Shown here one piece after another: positions 21,686-33,279 of a stretch of 64,000 nucleotides of DNA (the stretch's first letter is position 1; every line of letters starts with the position of its first letter). The DNA is from Paraphaeosphaeria minitans (Eukaryota > Ascomycota > Dothideomycetes > Pleosporales > Didymosphaeriaceae), in contig WJXW01000001.1 of assembly GCA_015832175.1 (NCBI GenBank), positions 1,674,001-1,738,000 on the forward strand, written 5' to 3'. Below the pieces are notes generated by a model. It did no database searches. It was not told where the DNA came from and saw only the letters and a list, made by a program, of their open reading frames with translations. A program made the translations under genes and the position numbers.

Positions 21686-22630
21686 ATGTCTTCTTCGACA
21701 CATCGCTCATCGCGCTTCGTGCCTACTCCTCGCTACTACTGTTACAGACTTCGCATATCAGCATGGCAACACCACCGTTTTCGGACATAGCCAGTATAGC
21801 TCATACAGAAATCAGCGAATGGAGGCTTACTTGTCCTAGGCTATCCGTCTCAATACATCGATAGAGTTCAGCTACAGCCTACATACCGCTCGCTCGAGGA
21901 AGCCTCTGACGATATCCTGAATCAACTTGTCGAATTGAATGATGAACCTGCACAATTCCACGACATTATGCGCGCAGGCATGGACCAAGCAGCCCCAAAG
22001 ATCGCTAAGGCCCTGTGGGAGAAGGGAAATTTTGTGCTTTCAACACCACCAGCACGCATCCGAACCCCACCTAATGCCTACCTTCGTTCAGAAAGTACAG
22101 GGATCGAGACCGAGCCTTTCCCACCACGCGGCACGATTTCGCATCAACATATCACTACTCCGCCCCGATCCCCAGTTGCAGAGTCGAGGCTTTGGGAACC
22201 CCTCAATCATCGCCTTGAATCATTACCACTTACATTCGATCGTTATCTCGCGGCACCACCATCGTACACCGACGCCATAGCTCAGCAACCCCCCACAGGA
22301 AGGGGACAGGAGAGGGATGAGCAGCGCAGGAGACCAGCATACCATCAACTAGCACCACAATCACTACCGAACTCTGATGACGGTACCGTATCAACCGAAG
22401 GCCCTTTGAAACTTCAGTCAAACACGATGAGGCTGTGGAACAACCAGGAGTCCAGGAGACAAGAGAAGGTTAAGATCAGTGTGACCGCAACACTGATGAG
22501 CAGCAACAAATACAGCATATCCATCGAGTGCAATGGTCGGTACATCGATGGTGGTTTGGTGGGGAAGAATGTGTCTATTGAAACAAGCCTTTCGAGAGAT
22601 ATTACGGACCTGGTGAGGTCGGGCCAGTAA
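21686..22630 (+). CDS. hypothetical protein, 5' part possibly frameshifted
   Basis: Family not recognised. The long open part from about 21839 (GYPSQYIDRVQLQPTY, then SDDILNQLVELNDEP) to the stop at 22630 looks protein-like; it ends with SVTATLMSSNKYSISIECNG and ETSLSRDITDLVRSGQ. Upstream, ATG 21686 opens MSSSTHRSSRFVPTPRYY in the same frame but meets TAG. The stretch between, about 21747-21836, is protein-like in another frame (AYQHGNTTVFGHSQYSSY, then NQRMEAYLS). Two explanations: a 120-nt intron 21719-21838 (phase 0, gtgcct...cctag) that skips it, or two compensating frame changes in a decaying gene. The middle is Pro-rich and probably disordered (TPPARIRTPPNAYL, APPSYTDAIAQQPP). Confidence 0.45.
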
Positions 22631-23053
22631 CAGCAGGAATCCACGCGTGGTGCATCTGTAGGCACCAAATTTATTAATGGTAAGGATTCAGGTATGGAAT
22701 GGAATCAGTGAGCCTTTCCGTTTGTTGTTTCTGGTTAGTCCCCATGACATAGAGAAAAAGAGCGTGCGCAAAGAGCCCTGTAAACGCAATATGTCCGCGT
22801 GTACGGTCACAATCGACGGCTAGGCAGCAAAGCCAGATCACACGAGTCTGCTCGACAGAGCACACAGAAGCTCCAAGCGCTTGCTCTCCACGCAAACAGC
22901 ACGCACAATACATATATATATCACAGCCCGCTACATGGAACCACCCCTTCACCCCCAGCTATAACATCACCCAGAACTTCGACTCCACTCCCACTCCCAC
23001 CCTGTCTACTTCTCCACCAGACCCCCTTCATTTCTAATCCATCTCCATACAAT
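22631..23053. other. intergenic with TATA-like run
   Basis: 423 bp. An alternating tatatatata run at about 22911-22921 lies some 135 bp before the next ATG and could serve as its TATA element. No gene seen. Confidence 0.45.
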
Positions 23054-23467
23054 ATGCCGCCCAAAGGAAGCGACAAGTCTAACCCCAAATCCCCCAAAGC
23101 AAAAGACATCACAAACAGAGAGTACTTCTCGGGCGAGCCGGCCGACACGTCCAACTACTCTCTTTCCTCTTCTCCTGAGATCCCGCGTACACCGCCCCAG
23201 ACCTCGCCGAAGACTAGCTCACAGGGGAGTCTTGTTAACATATCCAAGGTTGAGTCGGACAAGGAAGGCGAAGCAAAGGATAAGAAGGGTTGGAAATGGA
23301 AGGGGAAGGATGAAGCGGGTGATGTCGAAGACGGAGAGGAGATGGCTGGTGAGGAGGAGGAGTGGGTGGCGGCGAAGAGGAAAAAGGATGGGGAGGAGAA
23401 GAAGGCTGTTGCTGCTAGGAAGAAACAGGCAGGACCACAAGGCGAGGGGGAAGGGGAGGGGAAGTGA
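23054..23467 (+). CDS. small charged low-complexity protein
   Basis: Intronless, 137 aa, no recognised family. Starts MPPKGSDKSNPKSPKAKD, then NREYFSGEPADTSNYSLSSS and repeated SP/TP sites (PEIPRTPPQTSPKTSSQGS) that could be kinase targets. The C-terminal half is a Lys/Glu-rich helix-like region (EEEEWVAAKRKKDGEEKKAV) ending in a Gly-Glu run. The context (TATA-like run upstream, clear ATG, stop at 23465-23467) fits a small gene, but the biased composition makes chance openness possible. Confidence 0.5.
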   Translation: MPPKGSDKSNPKSPKAKDITNREYFSGEPADTSNYSLSSSPEIPRTPPQTSPKTSSQGSLVNISKVESDKEGEAKDKKGWKWKGKDEAGDVEDGEEMAGEEEEWVAAKRKKDGEEKKAVAARKKQAGPQGEGEGEGK

Positions 23468-24079
23468 GGATCAGATAAGGCATAGGGAGTCCATGTGGTT
23501 GGGCGTTGGAATTGGAGGTTCTCAATTGAACGGGCACAGAGTTAGATGATGTTTGCACAATTTAGATCATGTGTGCCATGTCCTACAGGCGTCTTTTACC
23601 TAAAATGCAAACATGAACTTCTGCACCTTTTCCTAATAAGAGTAAGGTAGAAATAACAAAAGCTAGAGGCAGGCAACATACAGGCCGCCCCTCTGGAAGC
23701 AAATCACCCTCGGCGTGGTACATTCTTAGGCTTCGTCTGTTTTTATGTCCTATCGTGTCATGTTCCGCGCTCATAGGTCTGACCCCCTAGGATATTGCTC
23801 AGTCGACGAAACAGACAAGGGCTCAAGATTCAGAACATGACTGCCGGGACCAGACTTCGAGAACTCTACATGCGAGATTGCGTGCTAGACGGGGAGATAG
23901 TATAGTGTTTAGAGTTTGAAGAGGTGTGTTGTTGGGGTCGGGAAGGCGAGGTGAGGAGCTGGCTGGACTGGAGGTGAAGGCAGTTTGCTGAGCCAAAGCT
24001 GAGTGCGGCGGACCTGGACTAGCACAGCTGCATTTACCATCGCAAAGCCCAAGGAGATCATGTTCCCCTCATCGGGAGG
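23468..24079. other. intergenic, nothing recognised
   Basis: About 610 bp; no domain-bearing ORF, repeat or RNA gene recognised. Confidence 0.4.
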
Positions 24080-24749
24080 AATCTTCGCACGCACTGGATC
24101 TGGACGTGGAGGTGAATCGTGTGAGTTGGGAGCACCGCTTCCCAGGTCAATCTGAGCGGCGTCTGAGTTCGAATACTCCCAAAGCGCTTGACGGCCAACG
24201 AGTTGTTTCCGTCGCCGACCCCAACGCACACTGCCACCACACGCGGCTCCTCGGCTGGAAAGATGCAGAGCTGCTCACCTAGCACGTACTCAAATTTGCG
24301 CGATGCTGCTTGGAGTGCAAGGCGCTGGCTGAACAGATGTTGTACAGTGAGTTCGAGTTCAAGACCAAGTGGTATGCTCTGAGCGTCTTGGTTCCGCCCA
24401 AGATGAATATGGCAAGTGTTGGGATTCTGCATGTGTATCTCGACGTTTACCCGCAGCCGGAGGCGCCAAAGCGGTTGATGGAGGGACTGCGGGAGAATCG
24501 ATATGGGTTCTGGGTGAAAAAGATGGTAGTGGGGGTGGAGCGATGGAGATGTTGAAGCGGGACTGGGAGCTATGTGCGCGGGAAGGACGGGCAACTTTGT
24601 TGCAGCCGAAGCGGAGTGCGTGCCAGCGGCCTACAGGGATCACCAGGGAGGTGGAGAAAACGCGGGGCTGGTCAGGACGAGTGAAGGTGTTGGCGAAGAA
24701 TAACATCACGTTCAGCCCGGCGTTGATTTGGGACAAGATGTACACTTAG
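24080..24749 (+). pseudogene. protein-coding relic with in-frame stop and frame change
   Basis: One frame reads as coherent protein from about 24083: LDLDVEVNRVSWEHRFPG, then QRVVSVADPNAHCHHTRLLG and WKDAELL, a TAG at 24280-24282, then HVLKFARCCLECKALAEQ, EFEFKTKWYALSVLVPPKM and LHVYLDVYPQPEAPKRLMEG, ending at TGA 24553. Protein-like text resumes in another frame (AMEMLKRDWELCAREGRATL to WDKMYT, stop 24747-24749). The stop TAG would be CAG without one C-to-T change in a CpA context. No ATG, intron or family was identified. Chance openness remains possible; the opposite strand is also open over much of this stretch. Confidence 0.35.
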
Positions 24750-27700
24750 CAAAAACGTCGCGAGCTGGGAGATATGGGAGAGATGGAATCTCTTATCGAA
24801 CGTCTCTGTTCTAGCGTAGATTGATGTGTACCTGTATTTTAAGACATCTTAAAATAACGAGTCTTCGTCCGACCATTTCTTCCATCATCTTACCCTGGCA
24901 ATTCGCGTGAGCATTGGGCGAATATTTTTCCAACGACTTTCTGTAGCGCCGGTAAAGACCAAATCGGCGAGATCGGACGGCCCAGAGTGGCCACGCAAGA
25001 ATAAACTGCCTAGCTTTTCTTCTGGTGCTTGGTGTCCTTGGTGTGCGATGTAGTGGAAGCATGCGCAGTTCACTAGGATGAAAGACAAAGGTACTTGCTA
25101 CCTCTTTCCACCGCTATCACGGGCATCTCCGTAATGCGATCACGCCCATCCAAGGATGACAGAGCCATAACAAAAATTGACAGTTGTGCTGGCGGCCTTA
25201 GGTTTGGGGAGCTGGATGGAGTATGGGAACACCGGCGGGTACAACCACGTCTTTACGAACGGGTCTAACATGTGGGTTGCTGAAGAGGGTGTTACGACTC
25301 AGGATTATCTGCGGTCGGCCATGGATAATGTAACGGTGGCGAAGGAACTTAAGGAGCGCAGCAATTTAGCAAAGAGAAACAAGGAGGGCTCATGGAGGCG
25401 TAGTAAATGAAAATTTAATTCTACATGAAAAAGATTGGTCAGTTTGACGACGAAAGAGGAGCCATACCGTAAAACGTTGATCACGAAGTGCTCACACTAG
25501 ACTATTGCACCTCGCTCCAATGTAACATCATGGTTCAGGGTCATATAACGTTACGATTCTTGTAGGGAGGAGAGGACGGAAAGGGCGAATAGTTGGATGC
25601 TGAAGAGGCTAGGGTAGGAAAGCGGGAGCAAAGAGAAGTGTCTGCGAGAAACAATTGTTTATGATATATACTATGAAGTTATTTGTATGTACACATTCAC
25701 AAATTGTCGGCCCAACCTGTTCATCCCATCCAAGCGCAGCGAGGTTGGGAAGTGGACTGAAGAAGTATGAGTTGATTGATACGACCAAGGCACCTAGACC
25801 AAGGGCACGCCATCATGCTCTCCTTCTCTTTTCAACATCCCACGTCTTAAGAACTAGGTACTCCTCCAGAATATCTAGCCTTGGCCATCCATGTTGCAGC
25901 CGCACCTCGCATTCCACACGCCCTCGTATTAACCAGATTCCACCACCATGACGCCTCCACCCATCTCCTTCGTCTCGAGTCCCAAGTCCCTAGACGCGCC
26001 GCAAGCGCGAACGCGAACGCGAGCGCGCTCGATTCGCGCCTCCCAGCCACTAGGCACCGTCGGCACACCTACCTACCTCACCTCGCTCTGGCGGCCGAAA
26101 GCCGTCCGACGGCGCCCGCTCGCCAGCAAACTCTGCCATTTTCCTCTTCCGGTCTAGTCTCAACCTTATTATCACGTGTGGTGTGATGCCAGTCGGAGGC
26201 TCCTCCGATGCTCGGTCGGTCTTTCGGTCCGCGGAGGCGAGACTAAACAAGCTGCAAGACCTACAGCACATGTAGTAGGATTGCGCAACTAGTGTAGATT
26301 TACCTAGTAGAGGCAGGCGGGTGGTGATCTTTGCAAATATGGAGAGGTGGATTGTGGGCGCTGGGATTGGCGATGGATGGAAGGTATGGTATTGGCAATG
26401 GCATTGGCATTGGCATTAAGAGGAGGAGGGCGAGGGGGGGGGTAGCTAGTTGATTTGCTGGGTAACAGAGGCACGTGTAGGAGGCCGGGGAGTTTTGAGG
26501 AATATGAGAGTGGAAGCTGGATTGTGGAGGCGCGGGAACTTGCAGGATGGTGAACGTACCGCCCTTGTGCCCCGTCAAGAAGCTGAGTAGGCTGCAAAGG
26601 AGTAATGGAGCATACACACTGTTGACTTAGTAATGTATACCAAATGGGAAGAGAGTGTACGATACGGACGCCTGGTTTGGATGCGGAAAGTGAGCATAGT
26701 GCTTTCTGTCCGCATTCTAAACCGTCCCTCGCGCCATCCAGCAACTCCTTTCACCCCTTCGACCATCACAGCAAGCATGTCGGTGGCGTGCTTTATCATG
26801 GGTGCAAGACAATATTTTGTCTTGCTTCTTGGAGGACTTGATACATTGCTTGCTTCTTCGCGTCGGCTGTGCGACACTCGGGCGGGCGCCTCATCCGACC
26901 ATCTCCCTCATGTTGTACGGTGCACGAAACGCGACGAGGTCTCACGTGCGGCGTTGCGCTGAGGGTGAATCTACTGTATGGGGTATACAGTGTAGATGGT
27001 GTTCTTGCTGCAGGGTGAGTTCATTGTATAGTGTGTATGGGCTGCTGTTGTGCAACGCGGAAGCTGGCTAAGTGATACAGTACCAAAAGCGGACGAGAGT
27101 GTTGTCCGGTAATGGCTAGAGCAAGCATCCGGCGAACATGTCGATATACAGATGACCACAATATTGCGGAATCTGCAAGTGCTCCGGCGGTAGCGGGGCC
27201 CAATAAAGTGAGATGAAAGCGTGACAATCTGCAGCGCTCTCAGATGTGAGATGATGAAGACGATAACAAGTTTTGCAAGATCGTCCAGTCGCCAAATCTC
27301 CCCATTACCAGCCCGGGACATCAGTGATCGTGACTTGACACGATGGGCCATCAGAATCTCATGTTCCTCTGACATCCCACTCCATCCTACCATCAGCATG
27401 CGAGAAACCCAATTCCGGTGCAAAGGAAACACCAGAGCCGCCTCAGCACGGTTCGCAGCGCTGCACGTCTGCTGCGCGAAATGGATAACGGCTGTTTAGC
27501 CCGGCCGTTGGATCCGATCGCTGGTGATCCGTATATTGAAGCACCCCACGCCAAGTGTCACGATGCGTAAGGGGAAATACAGGACGCGCTCCGCGAGTAG
27601 AAATCTTGCTAGGCAAGAGGCAGCCACAATTTGGAATGGAGATGTGTGTCATCAGTCACATGAGCTGGCATCGTGAGTCAACTGTTGCCATCACGAGACT

Positions 27701-30700
27701 CCTCTGTTTATCCGACATTGCGCTGATGTCAAGGTGGGAGGAGAAGCAGGTTTGGCGATAGAAGGAGCCGGGATCGGTATACGTCTGAACGGTCTCGTAC
27801 CTGACTGTTTGTCGAGGGAACCGGTGGCAGGGGTGGCAGGGGTGGCATCGCAGGGGTATTCATGAGCTCCGAGTTTCGAAGAAGCAGCAATACTCCAGAA
27901 GTGGACGAGAGAATGCGAATAGGGGTCTTTGTCAATAATGGTTCGGTTCGTGAGCCATAGACGCTGACAGTCGGTCTCCTCGTTTCACAACAAGACAGTC
28001 TCCTCGAAATGTGATCGGTAAGGCGCTCTCACCGATAGCAAATCGTAAGGTCTGCTGATCACGGAAACATCCAAAACCATCAGATGCCGAGCCGTAACGG
28101 TAGATACACCATACGAGGTAGGTATGCAAGCGCAATGTGACGAGGAAAGCGTGCGCAATAGAGAACAAAGACTTGAGCGAAGCGGGAAGCCGACCCGTGC
28201 GCGAGGCTGCTCAACTCCGAAGGCAATCCGCGCCGATTCTTGATGAGCTCCAGGATGCACCGGCTTCAGGAACCAAGCAACAATGAAGTCGCGTCCAGGA
28301 AATTCCAGGACCAGGACGACTTGAAGCAGGACCTGAAGATGAAGACGATGGCCTGGATGCTGTGCAAGCAAGTTTTAAGGCAAGACTTGGATGTTTCATT
28401 CGAATTTGTGATTGGCGTAGGTGAAGATTTGCTTGCGGCACCTTTTACGACGAGCTGCTGTTTTCATACAGCCGGGCGCAACCACGATGTGTTGGCACTG
28501 TAAAGTTCTCAGCTTCACAGTCTGGCATCTGCATGTTCTCCAGTGAGATTCGAGAGCAGCCATCTCTCCATGTTTGAGGTGCATTGCAGCTAAAGCACGA
28601 TGGAGAGCCCGATGCTTGTCAAGTGCGACTCCAGAATCAGGGTTTGCATAATGCAATGTTTAGCAGGGGTGCCCTCGTCTGTGGCGTCGACGATCAGAGA
28701 CCGACGTTCACGTGTGCTTTGACATTCACAGGGATTTGGACATTTAGCCGACACAACCGTCAATGGGATGCGTTCGCCGCGAAGACCAACAACGGGCGCC
28801 AGGAACGAGCGCTGATGTTGCGAATTTTTCTTGGGTCGCAATTCAAGTCAGGCTAAGGGGAGTCGGCCCCAACCCTTTGTATGGATTGCTGTCGTCAACG
28901 TTTGCATCCTTTGAGTGCGGGAGGGCTGTGGAGATCATGGACGCGGCGAATCCACATTCGCATTCGTATTGCTATCTTTGTAATAGTGTGCGTGTCATGT
29001 ACCCGGCTTCTATAGCGACGAGAAAACTTATTGCTGAGGTTGCGCGAGCGAGGAGGCTCACGAGATTGCGATCCGTCGTACTTGCCTCAAGAAGAGGATG
29101 ATGATGTACGCAAAGTAGCCCCAAAGTTGGCGTCGCAAGTACCGTCGTCAGGCTTCCAGCGCGGGAAGCGCTTCGGAAAATTCATAACAGGCTGTTCAGT
29201 GTCCAGTAGCTCGCAGACCCAGACCGAGCGACAGATGCAGCAACTCCGATGCCCTAAGACGCTGATACAGTCGCCGAACTGTTGGCGGCGCCATTGCCCG
29301 CGTGTTGTCAAACATGTTGTTCCAGAAGGTCAGGCATTTCTCGACAAGACATGTCGATCGATGGTTGTGTTGGCAGCGCCATTGGTTCCAGTGGAAGATA
29401 AGCCGCCAAAAGCTCCTCCACGCTGGGATGCAGGGAGCCTCTGGTGACATGGCACCGCGATGGCCAAGGAACAACCTGAGACACGGCACAGCTCGGTCCC
29501 TCTGCAGTTGCCCGCTCGTTGTGGTGTTGGAGGGGGGCCAAAGCAACCCGATTGTCACCGACCTTGCCTTCTCACCTGCTCACTGGACAGCCCTCCACAC
29601 CTGTACCTGACACTTAGCCCTAGCGCAGCTGATCAAGCTGCCTTAGCCTTGTACATTGCCAACACACCTTCTGGGCTGAGCACCTGGAGTTCCAAATGCC
29701 GAGTGCGCTCCTGGGGAGGGGGCCAGGACCAGATGTGGAACCCTTACGGGACGAGTCGATGCCGCACGGGATTGGCCAAAGCCACACTGGACACTATGCT
29801 CAAAGTACACAGGTGTCCTTCGCCTGCGATGATCGACCTGTGTCAGGGGTAGCGCCACCGGAGCCATCCAAGAGTGCAAAAGCTGCCGAGCACACGCTCC
29901 ATCCTGCCGTCAAAGCTTTGGTATGTGCGTCGTTTCGAAGAACCAGAGGAAGAAAACAGTCCGAGTACATATTCGAAATCACATTGCGCGCCGTGCGAGC
30001 ACTACGCCCTGTGGTCTGTATTTTTTCTGCGAGGAATGGCGGGCGGTTAGGGGCATGTTGAGCATCATGATCACGGCTTGTCGAGGCCAAGTATAGGTCC
30101 AGACCGTGGCGTTTTCGCCCGCTCATGGTGTGCTTATGAGTCTATGACCTCTGCAGAGAAACCAAAACGACATGGCGCCGCGAGTTGGAGTGGAGACCAG
30201 CGTGGGAGGTGGAGCAGAAGCCCTGGCCCATGCACTGCATGTTCATCCTAGCGAGCGGTGGAGCTACCTATCGCCGTCACACGCTATCAACTTAGCGGTG
30301 CGAGTGCCATATTCCAAGGCAATTGTAAAATTAAGCTCCCTCACCGCTTGAGATGCTAGGTACTTGTATTTGGTCGTCCGGCCTGCCATAAGCTACGGTT
30401 CCTGCATGCATTCGTCTCCGAGCTAAGGGCGACGGTTGCATTGAGCTGCAGGTACGAGTGCGCCTCTTGCTGTCTACCATACGCCCGTTCTTTTACTCTC
30501 GTTTTCTGACCCGCTGTCTATACACCCTCTTAGTCGCCACTTACCGCCTCGGGTGGTGTGCTGCGCATGACCTTCGCCTTAGCCTTGCAAAGAATACATA
30601 CTTTATCTAATCTGCCCGCCCCTTGCGGCCCGTCAGATCGCCTTGGGCTTTCTGAACCTCACTTGCACTCGGCTGCAGCCCCGTTCAACAGCCTTCTCAA

Positions 30701-30845
30701 TCATCGCCATGGTCGACTAGCTGTTGCATTCGTGGTACCTCGAACCAACATTCGCCGTCTGCAGTGGAACACCTCACCTTCCACTCCCGGACCATTGCAG
30801 CCTTGTCAGTTCATTAACCAACAGGTCCTTGATATCATCGACATC
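24750..30845. other. gene-poor block
   Basis: About 6.1 kb without a supported gene. Small unconvincing candidates: an acceptor-like start at about 25180 reading LAALGLGSWMEYGNTGG to a stop at 25408-25410, and ATG 25948 (MTPPPISFVSSPKSL) for 69 codons. Minor repeats: four ggcatt units at about 26396-26418 and three ggtggcagg units at about 27822-27848. Motifs: actaggta near 25854, tacctagta near 26301, ctaggtac near 30357. No transposon or RNA gene recognised. Confidence 0.4.
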
Positions 30846-31481
30846 ATGCAACAAACCCACATCTGGATCATCCTCGCCGCTGTCCTTGGTAGCTTAGTAC
30901 TTGCGCTGGTTGTAGTCCTGGCTCTCTACTGCTGGAGACGATCGACCAGACGAGTGCGAGGCTTTTCTCTCCGGGCCGTGACACCCTTGGACGACGCCGA
31001 ATTTGAGTCGTGGCGTCGACCAAGCCAATACACTCAGCGATCACAAAATTATGGCATACGGCCCACTCTACCGTCTCCTGTACGCACCACCATGCTCGAG
31101 AAGGAAATCGACGACTACGACCATCCACGTACCCCGTCTCAGGACTACCCCAATTTCAACTATCCCATGAGTCCGATCCGTAAACCGGAACGTATTCGAC
31201 GAAAGTCTAGTGCTACTTCTTCGATCGCGGACAGACCGCCCACGCCGTATTCGCCTTCTTCTAGGAGATCCGAGTTTCCCAGAGACTCGTTCTCGTCACG
31301 CAAATCCTATGGAAGCCCTCGCATTCACTATCCGTCAATGTCAGAGGCATCCGCCTTCAATTTTGATCTCAAAGACATGAGCTTCGATTCCAACAAGTTC
31401 GATACAGTCCGACCTTCCACACATTCGGAACGCCCCCTGAATCTTTCCTATGAGAAACAATCCTACCTCGAAAACGTGTGA
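30846..31481 (+). CDS. single-pass membrane protein, disordered cytoplasmic tail
   Basis: Intronless, 211 aa from ATG 30846. Begins MQQTHIWIILAAVLGSLVLA, a hydrophobic helix at about residues 6-28, directly followed by WRRSTRRVRGFSLRAVTP. The basic flank implies a short outside N-terminus and an inside tail (type III). The rest is Ser/Pro/Arg-rich and lacks a known domain: RIRRKSSATSSIADRPPTPY and SSRRSEFPRDSFSSRKSYGS resemble kinase and SH3-type sites. A longer in-frame start at 30567 exists, but its sequence looks like leader rather than protein. Function unknown; similar small sensors or scaffolds occur at fungal plasma membranes. Confidence 0.7.
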   Translation: MQQTHIWIILAAVLGSLVLALVVVLALYCWRRSTRRVRGFSLRAVTPLDDAEFESWRRPSQYTQRSQNYGIRPTLPSPVRTTMLEKEIDDYDHPRTPSQDYPNFNYPMSPIRKPERIRRKSSATSSIADRPPTPYSPSSRRSEFPRDSFSSRKSYGSPRIHYPSMSEASAFNFDLKDMSFDSNKFDTVRPSTHSERPLNLSYEKQSYLENV

Positions 31482-32729
31482 AGTGAGAGAAACACTCGAC
31501 CGAACACATCACCGCCTGCCATGGACAGAATCATTTCCTCCGGCTCTTCACTGGTCCACCGATGACCCACGACAACACCAACGTCCAGTCACTGGACCGT
31601 TCTGTACATCACAAGTTCAACGCAGCTTCGCTATGCGGTTGCTTCACCCTTCAGAAGCAGACACACCACTCATATCTCCACGACACGTTTCTTTACCCTT
31701 CATGTTTGCCGTTGAATACCCTTCACTGCACATGTTTGACGGCCGCACACTTGTATACCCGGGAGTTGGAGGACACCATATGGCTTTTTGTGATACCAGA
31801 CAGCTTGTCACATACACAGGCACTCTTGCCTCTTCTCTATTTCTTGATATCTATAAGGCAGCACATGGAGATGATGCAATGGCCATGAATACCGCAGCAA
31901 GGCTGCAGGCAGAAGCTTCGGTCTTCGTGCAGATAATTTAGTTGAATACGAGCTCATTGATCTGGTCGTCTACGTCTCGTCTACAGTTTCTCGATACGGC
32001 GAAGTGACAGACATGTCCGAGTGGAAGGCTAAGCTGCCGCGCCACAGTGGAGCCTCGTTGCTGCACTACAGATGGATCAACGCCCATCACGAGTAGCGTG
32101 CGAAAAGACCATCTCGCTATTCTAGCATGGCGGCGAGGCCATCGATAGCCACATGGAGTCCCCACTTGGCTGCTTTCCTGAAGATTTAAAGGTAAGACAC
32201 TTAGATAGCCGTGATGGTACACCGCCTTACTCTAGAGGGTTTGCACATCCAGACCCGGCTGGCGGTAGCAATCGCCCCGCAAAGCTGCATGCACGATTGA
32301 CGAGGTTGTCGTCGCGATCTGGAGTGTGCGATGGTACGTAATGGTGCATGTGCAAGGTCGGGTGAAACGCGAGCACTGCAGCGAGCGGCAGTGATGGCCG
32401 GGGTGCGTGCACACAGGCGCCAAGAAATGCACGTGGTATGATGCGCTCGCACCCCGGAAGCGAGTTGCTTGTCAAAGAAACACCACAACAGCGGTCACGA
32501 CGTTGCATGGCCTGCGCGCAACCAAATGAAGCACGAACCTCGCGCGTAACAGCTTCCGCTGCGTTTGTAAATACTGCCGCGCCGATCGTATCCACCCCAC
32601 ACGACGCGGCACTCACTTCAGTTCAACGATCAACTTCTGCGAACCGCATCCCAGGCCGCCGCTCACCGCCAGCACACCACTCAACAGCTTTTATCCTTCA
32701 CACCACATTCGCACCAACACTTCGCCAAA
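31482..32729. other. intergenic, nothing recognised
   Basis: 1.25 kb. A 163-codon open stretch overlaps the previous gene's end and runs to 31941, but it has no domain and biased chance composition. The last 150 bp are rich in CA/CCA, as in many fungal 5' leaders. Confidence 0.45.
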
Positions 32730-33279
32730 ATGGATGTAATCCAGAGTAGGTTCGCCTCAACACACACCCCAGGTCTCAAACTCCTAAGGACACTTTCTAA
32801 CACATACAGATTACCTCGCCCTTCTGCACACCCTCCTCCCCTCGTCGCTGATCAATCCTCTCATCAGCGCGATCACCACCGTCTACGGTCTCACCAAATC
32901 CCTCCAAACCCATTTCGCCCCGCTCATCACACAAGTCATCACGCAGCCGGATATCGCATCCGTCCTCGCGCTCCTCGCCATCCTATGGTTCTCGCTTCAG
33001 ATCTTTGGCATGTTGTACCGCAGCGTCATGTTCTGGGTCCGGCTGGTCTGGCAGCTCGCAAAGTACAGCTTCATCATCGGGGTGTCGCTGTGGATTTGGA
33101 ACCGCGGAGTCGATGGAGCCGTACGCGATGCGCAGGAGCTAGCGGGGTTCTGGATGGGGGAGTATCAGAAGTTCAGTGGAGAGGCAAAGGCGTGGAAGGG
33201 TGCAGAGGAGGCGCAGATTAGGATGCAGGCGAACCAGCGGGCCGCTGATGGTGGTGGTGGAGGTTTTGGATGGCGCTAG
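32730..33279 (+). CDS. APQ12: Apq12-family nuclear envelope protein
   Basis: Apq12 is a small integral membrane protein of ER and nuclear envelope that supports nuclear pore assembly and mRNA export. Exon 1 is only 16 nt (32730-32745, MDVIQ), then a 64-nt intron, then exon 2 32810-33279; 161 aa. The product reads MDVIQNYLALLHTLLPSSL, a membrane-seeking N-terminal helix, two hydrophobic segments (IASVLALLAILWFSLQIFGM and KYSFIIGVSLWIWNRGVD), then an amphipathic, Gly-rich tail ending GGGGGFGWR. Length, two segments around YRSVMFWVRLVWQL and the WNRGVD motif fit filamentous-fungal Apq12. The tiny first exon is supported by phase (A|AT = Asn). Confidence 0.85.

Noticed and set aside
24058..24594. 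178-codon minus-strand ORF
   Set aside because: Overlaps the plus-strand relic, Pro/His-rich composition without a domain; the plus strand reads more like protein.
25948..26157. 69-codon ORF MTPPPISFVSSPKSL...
   Set aside because: Good ATG context but Arg/Pro-biased, no homologue recognised and no supporting signals; mentioned only within the gene-poor block.
26300..26744. Minus-strand ORFs with Pro/Leu/Met/Asn/Ala repeats
   Set aside because: Derived from ggcatt-like simple repeats; low complexity only.
31450..31941. 163-codon ORF after the single-pass membrane protein gene
   Set aside because: Starts inside that gene in another frame, no motif and no intron signals; likely 3' UTR chance openness.
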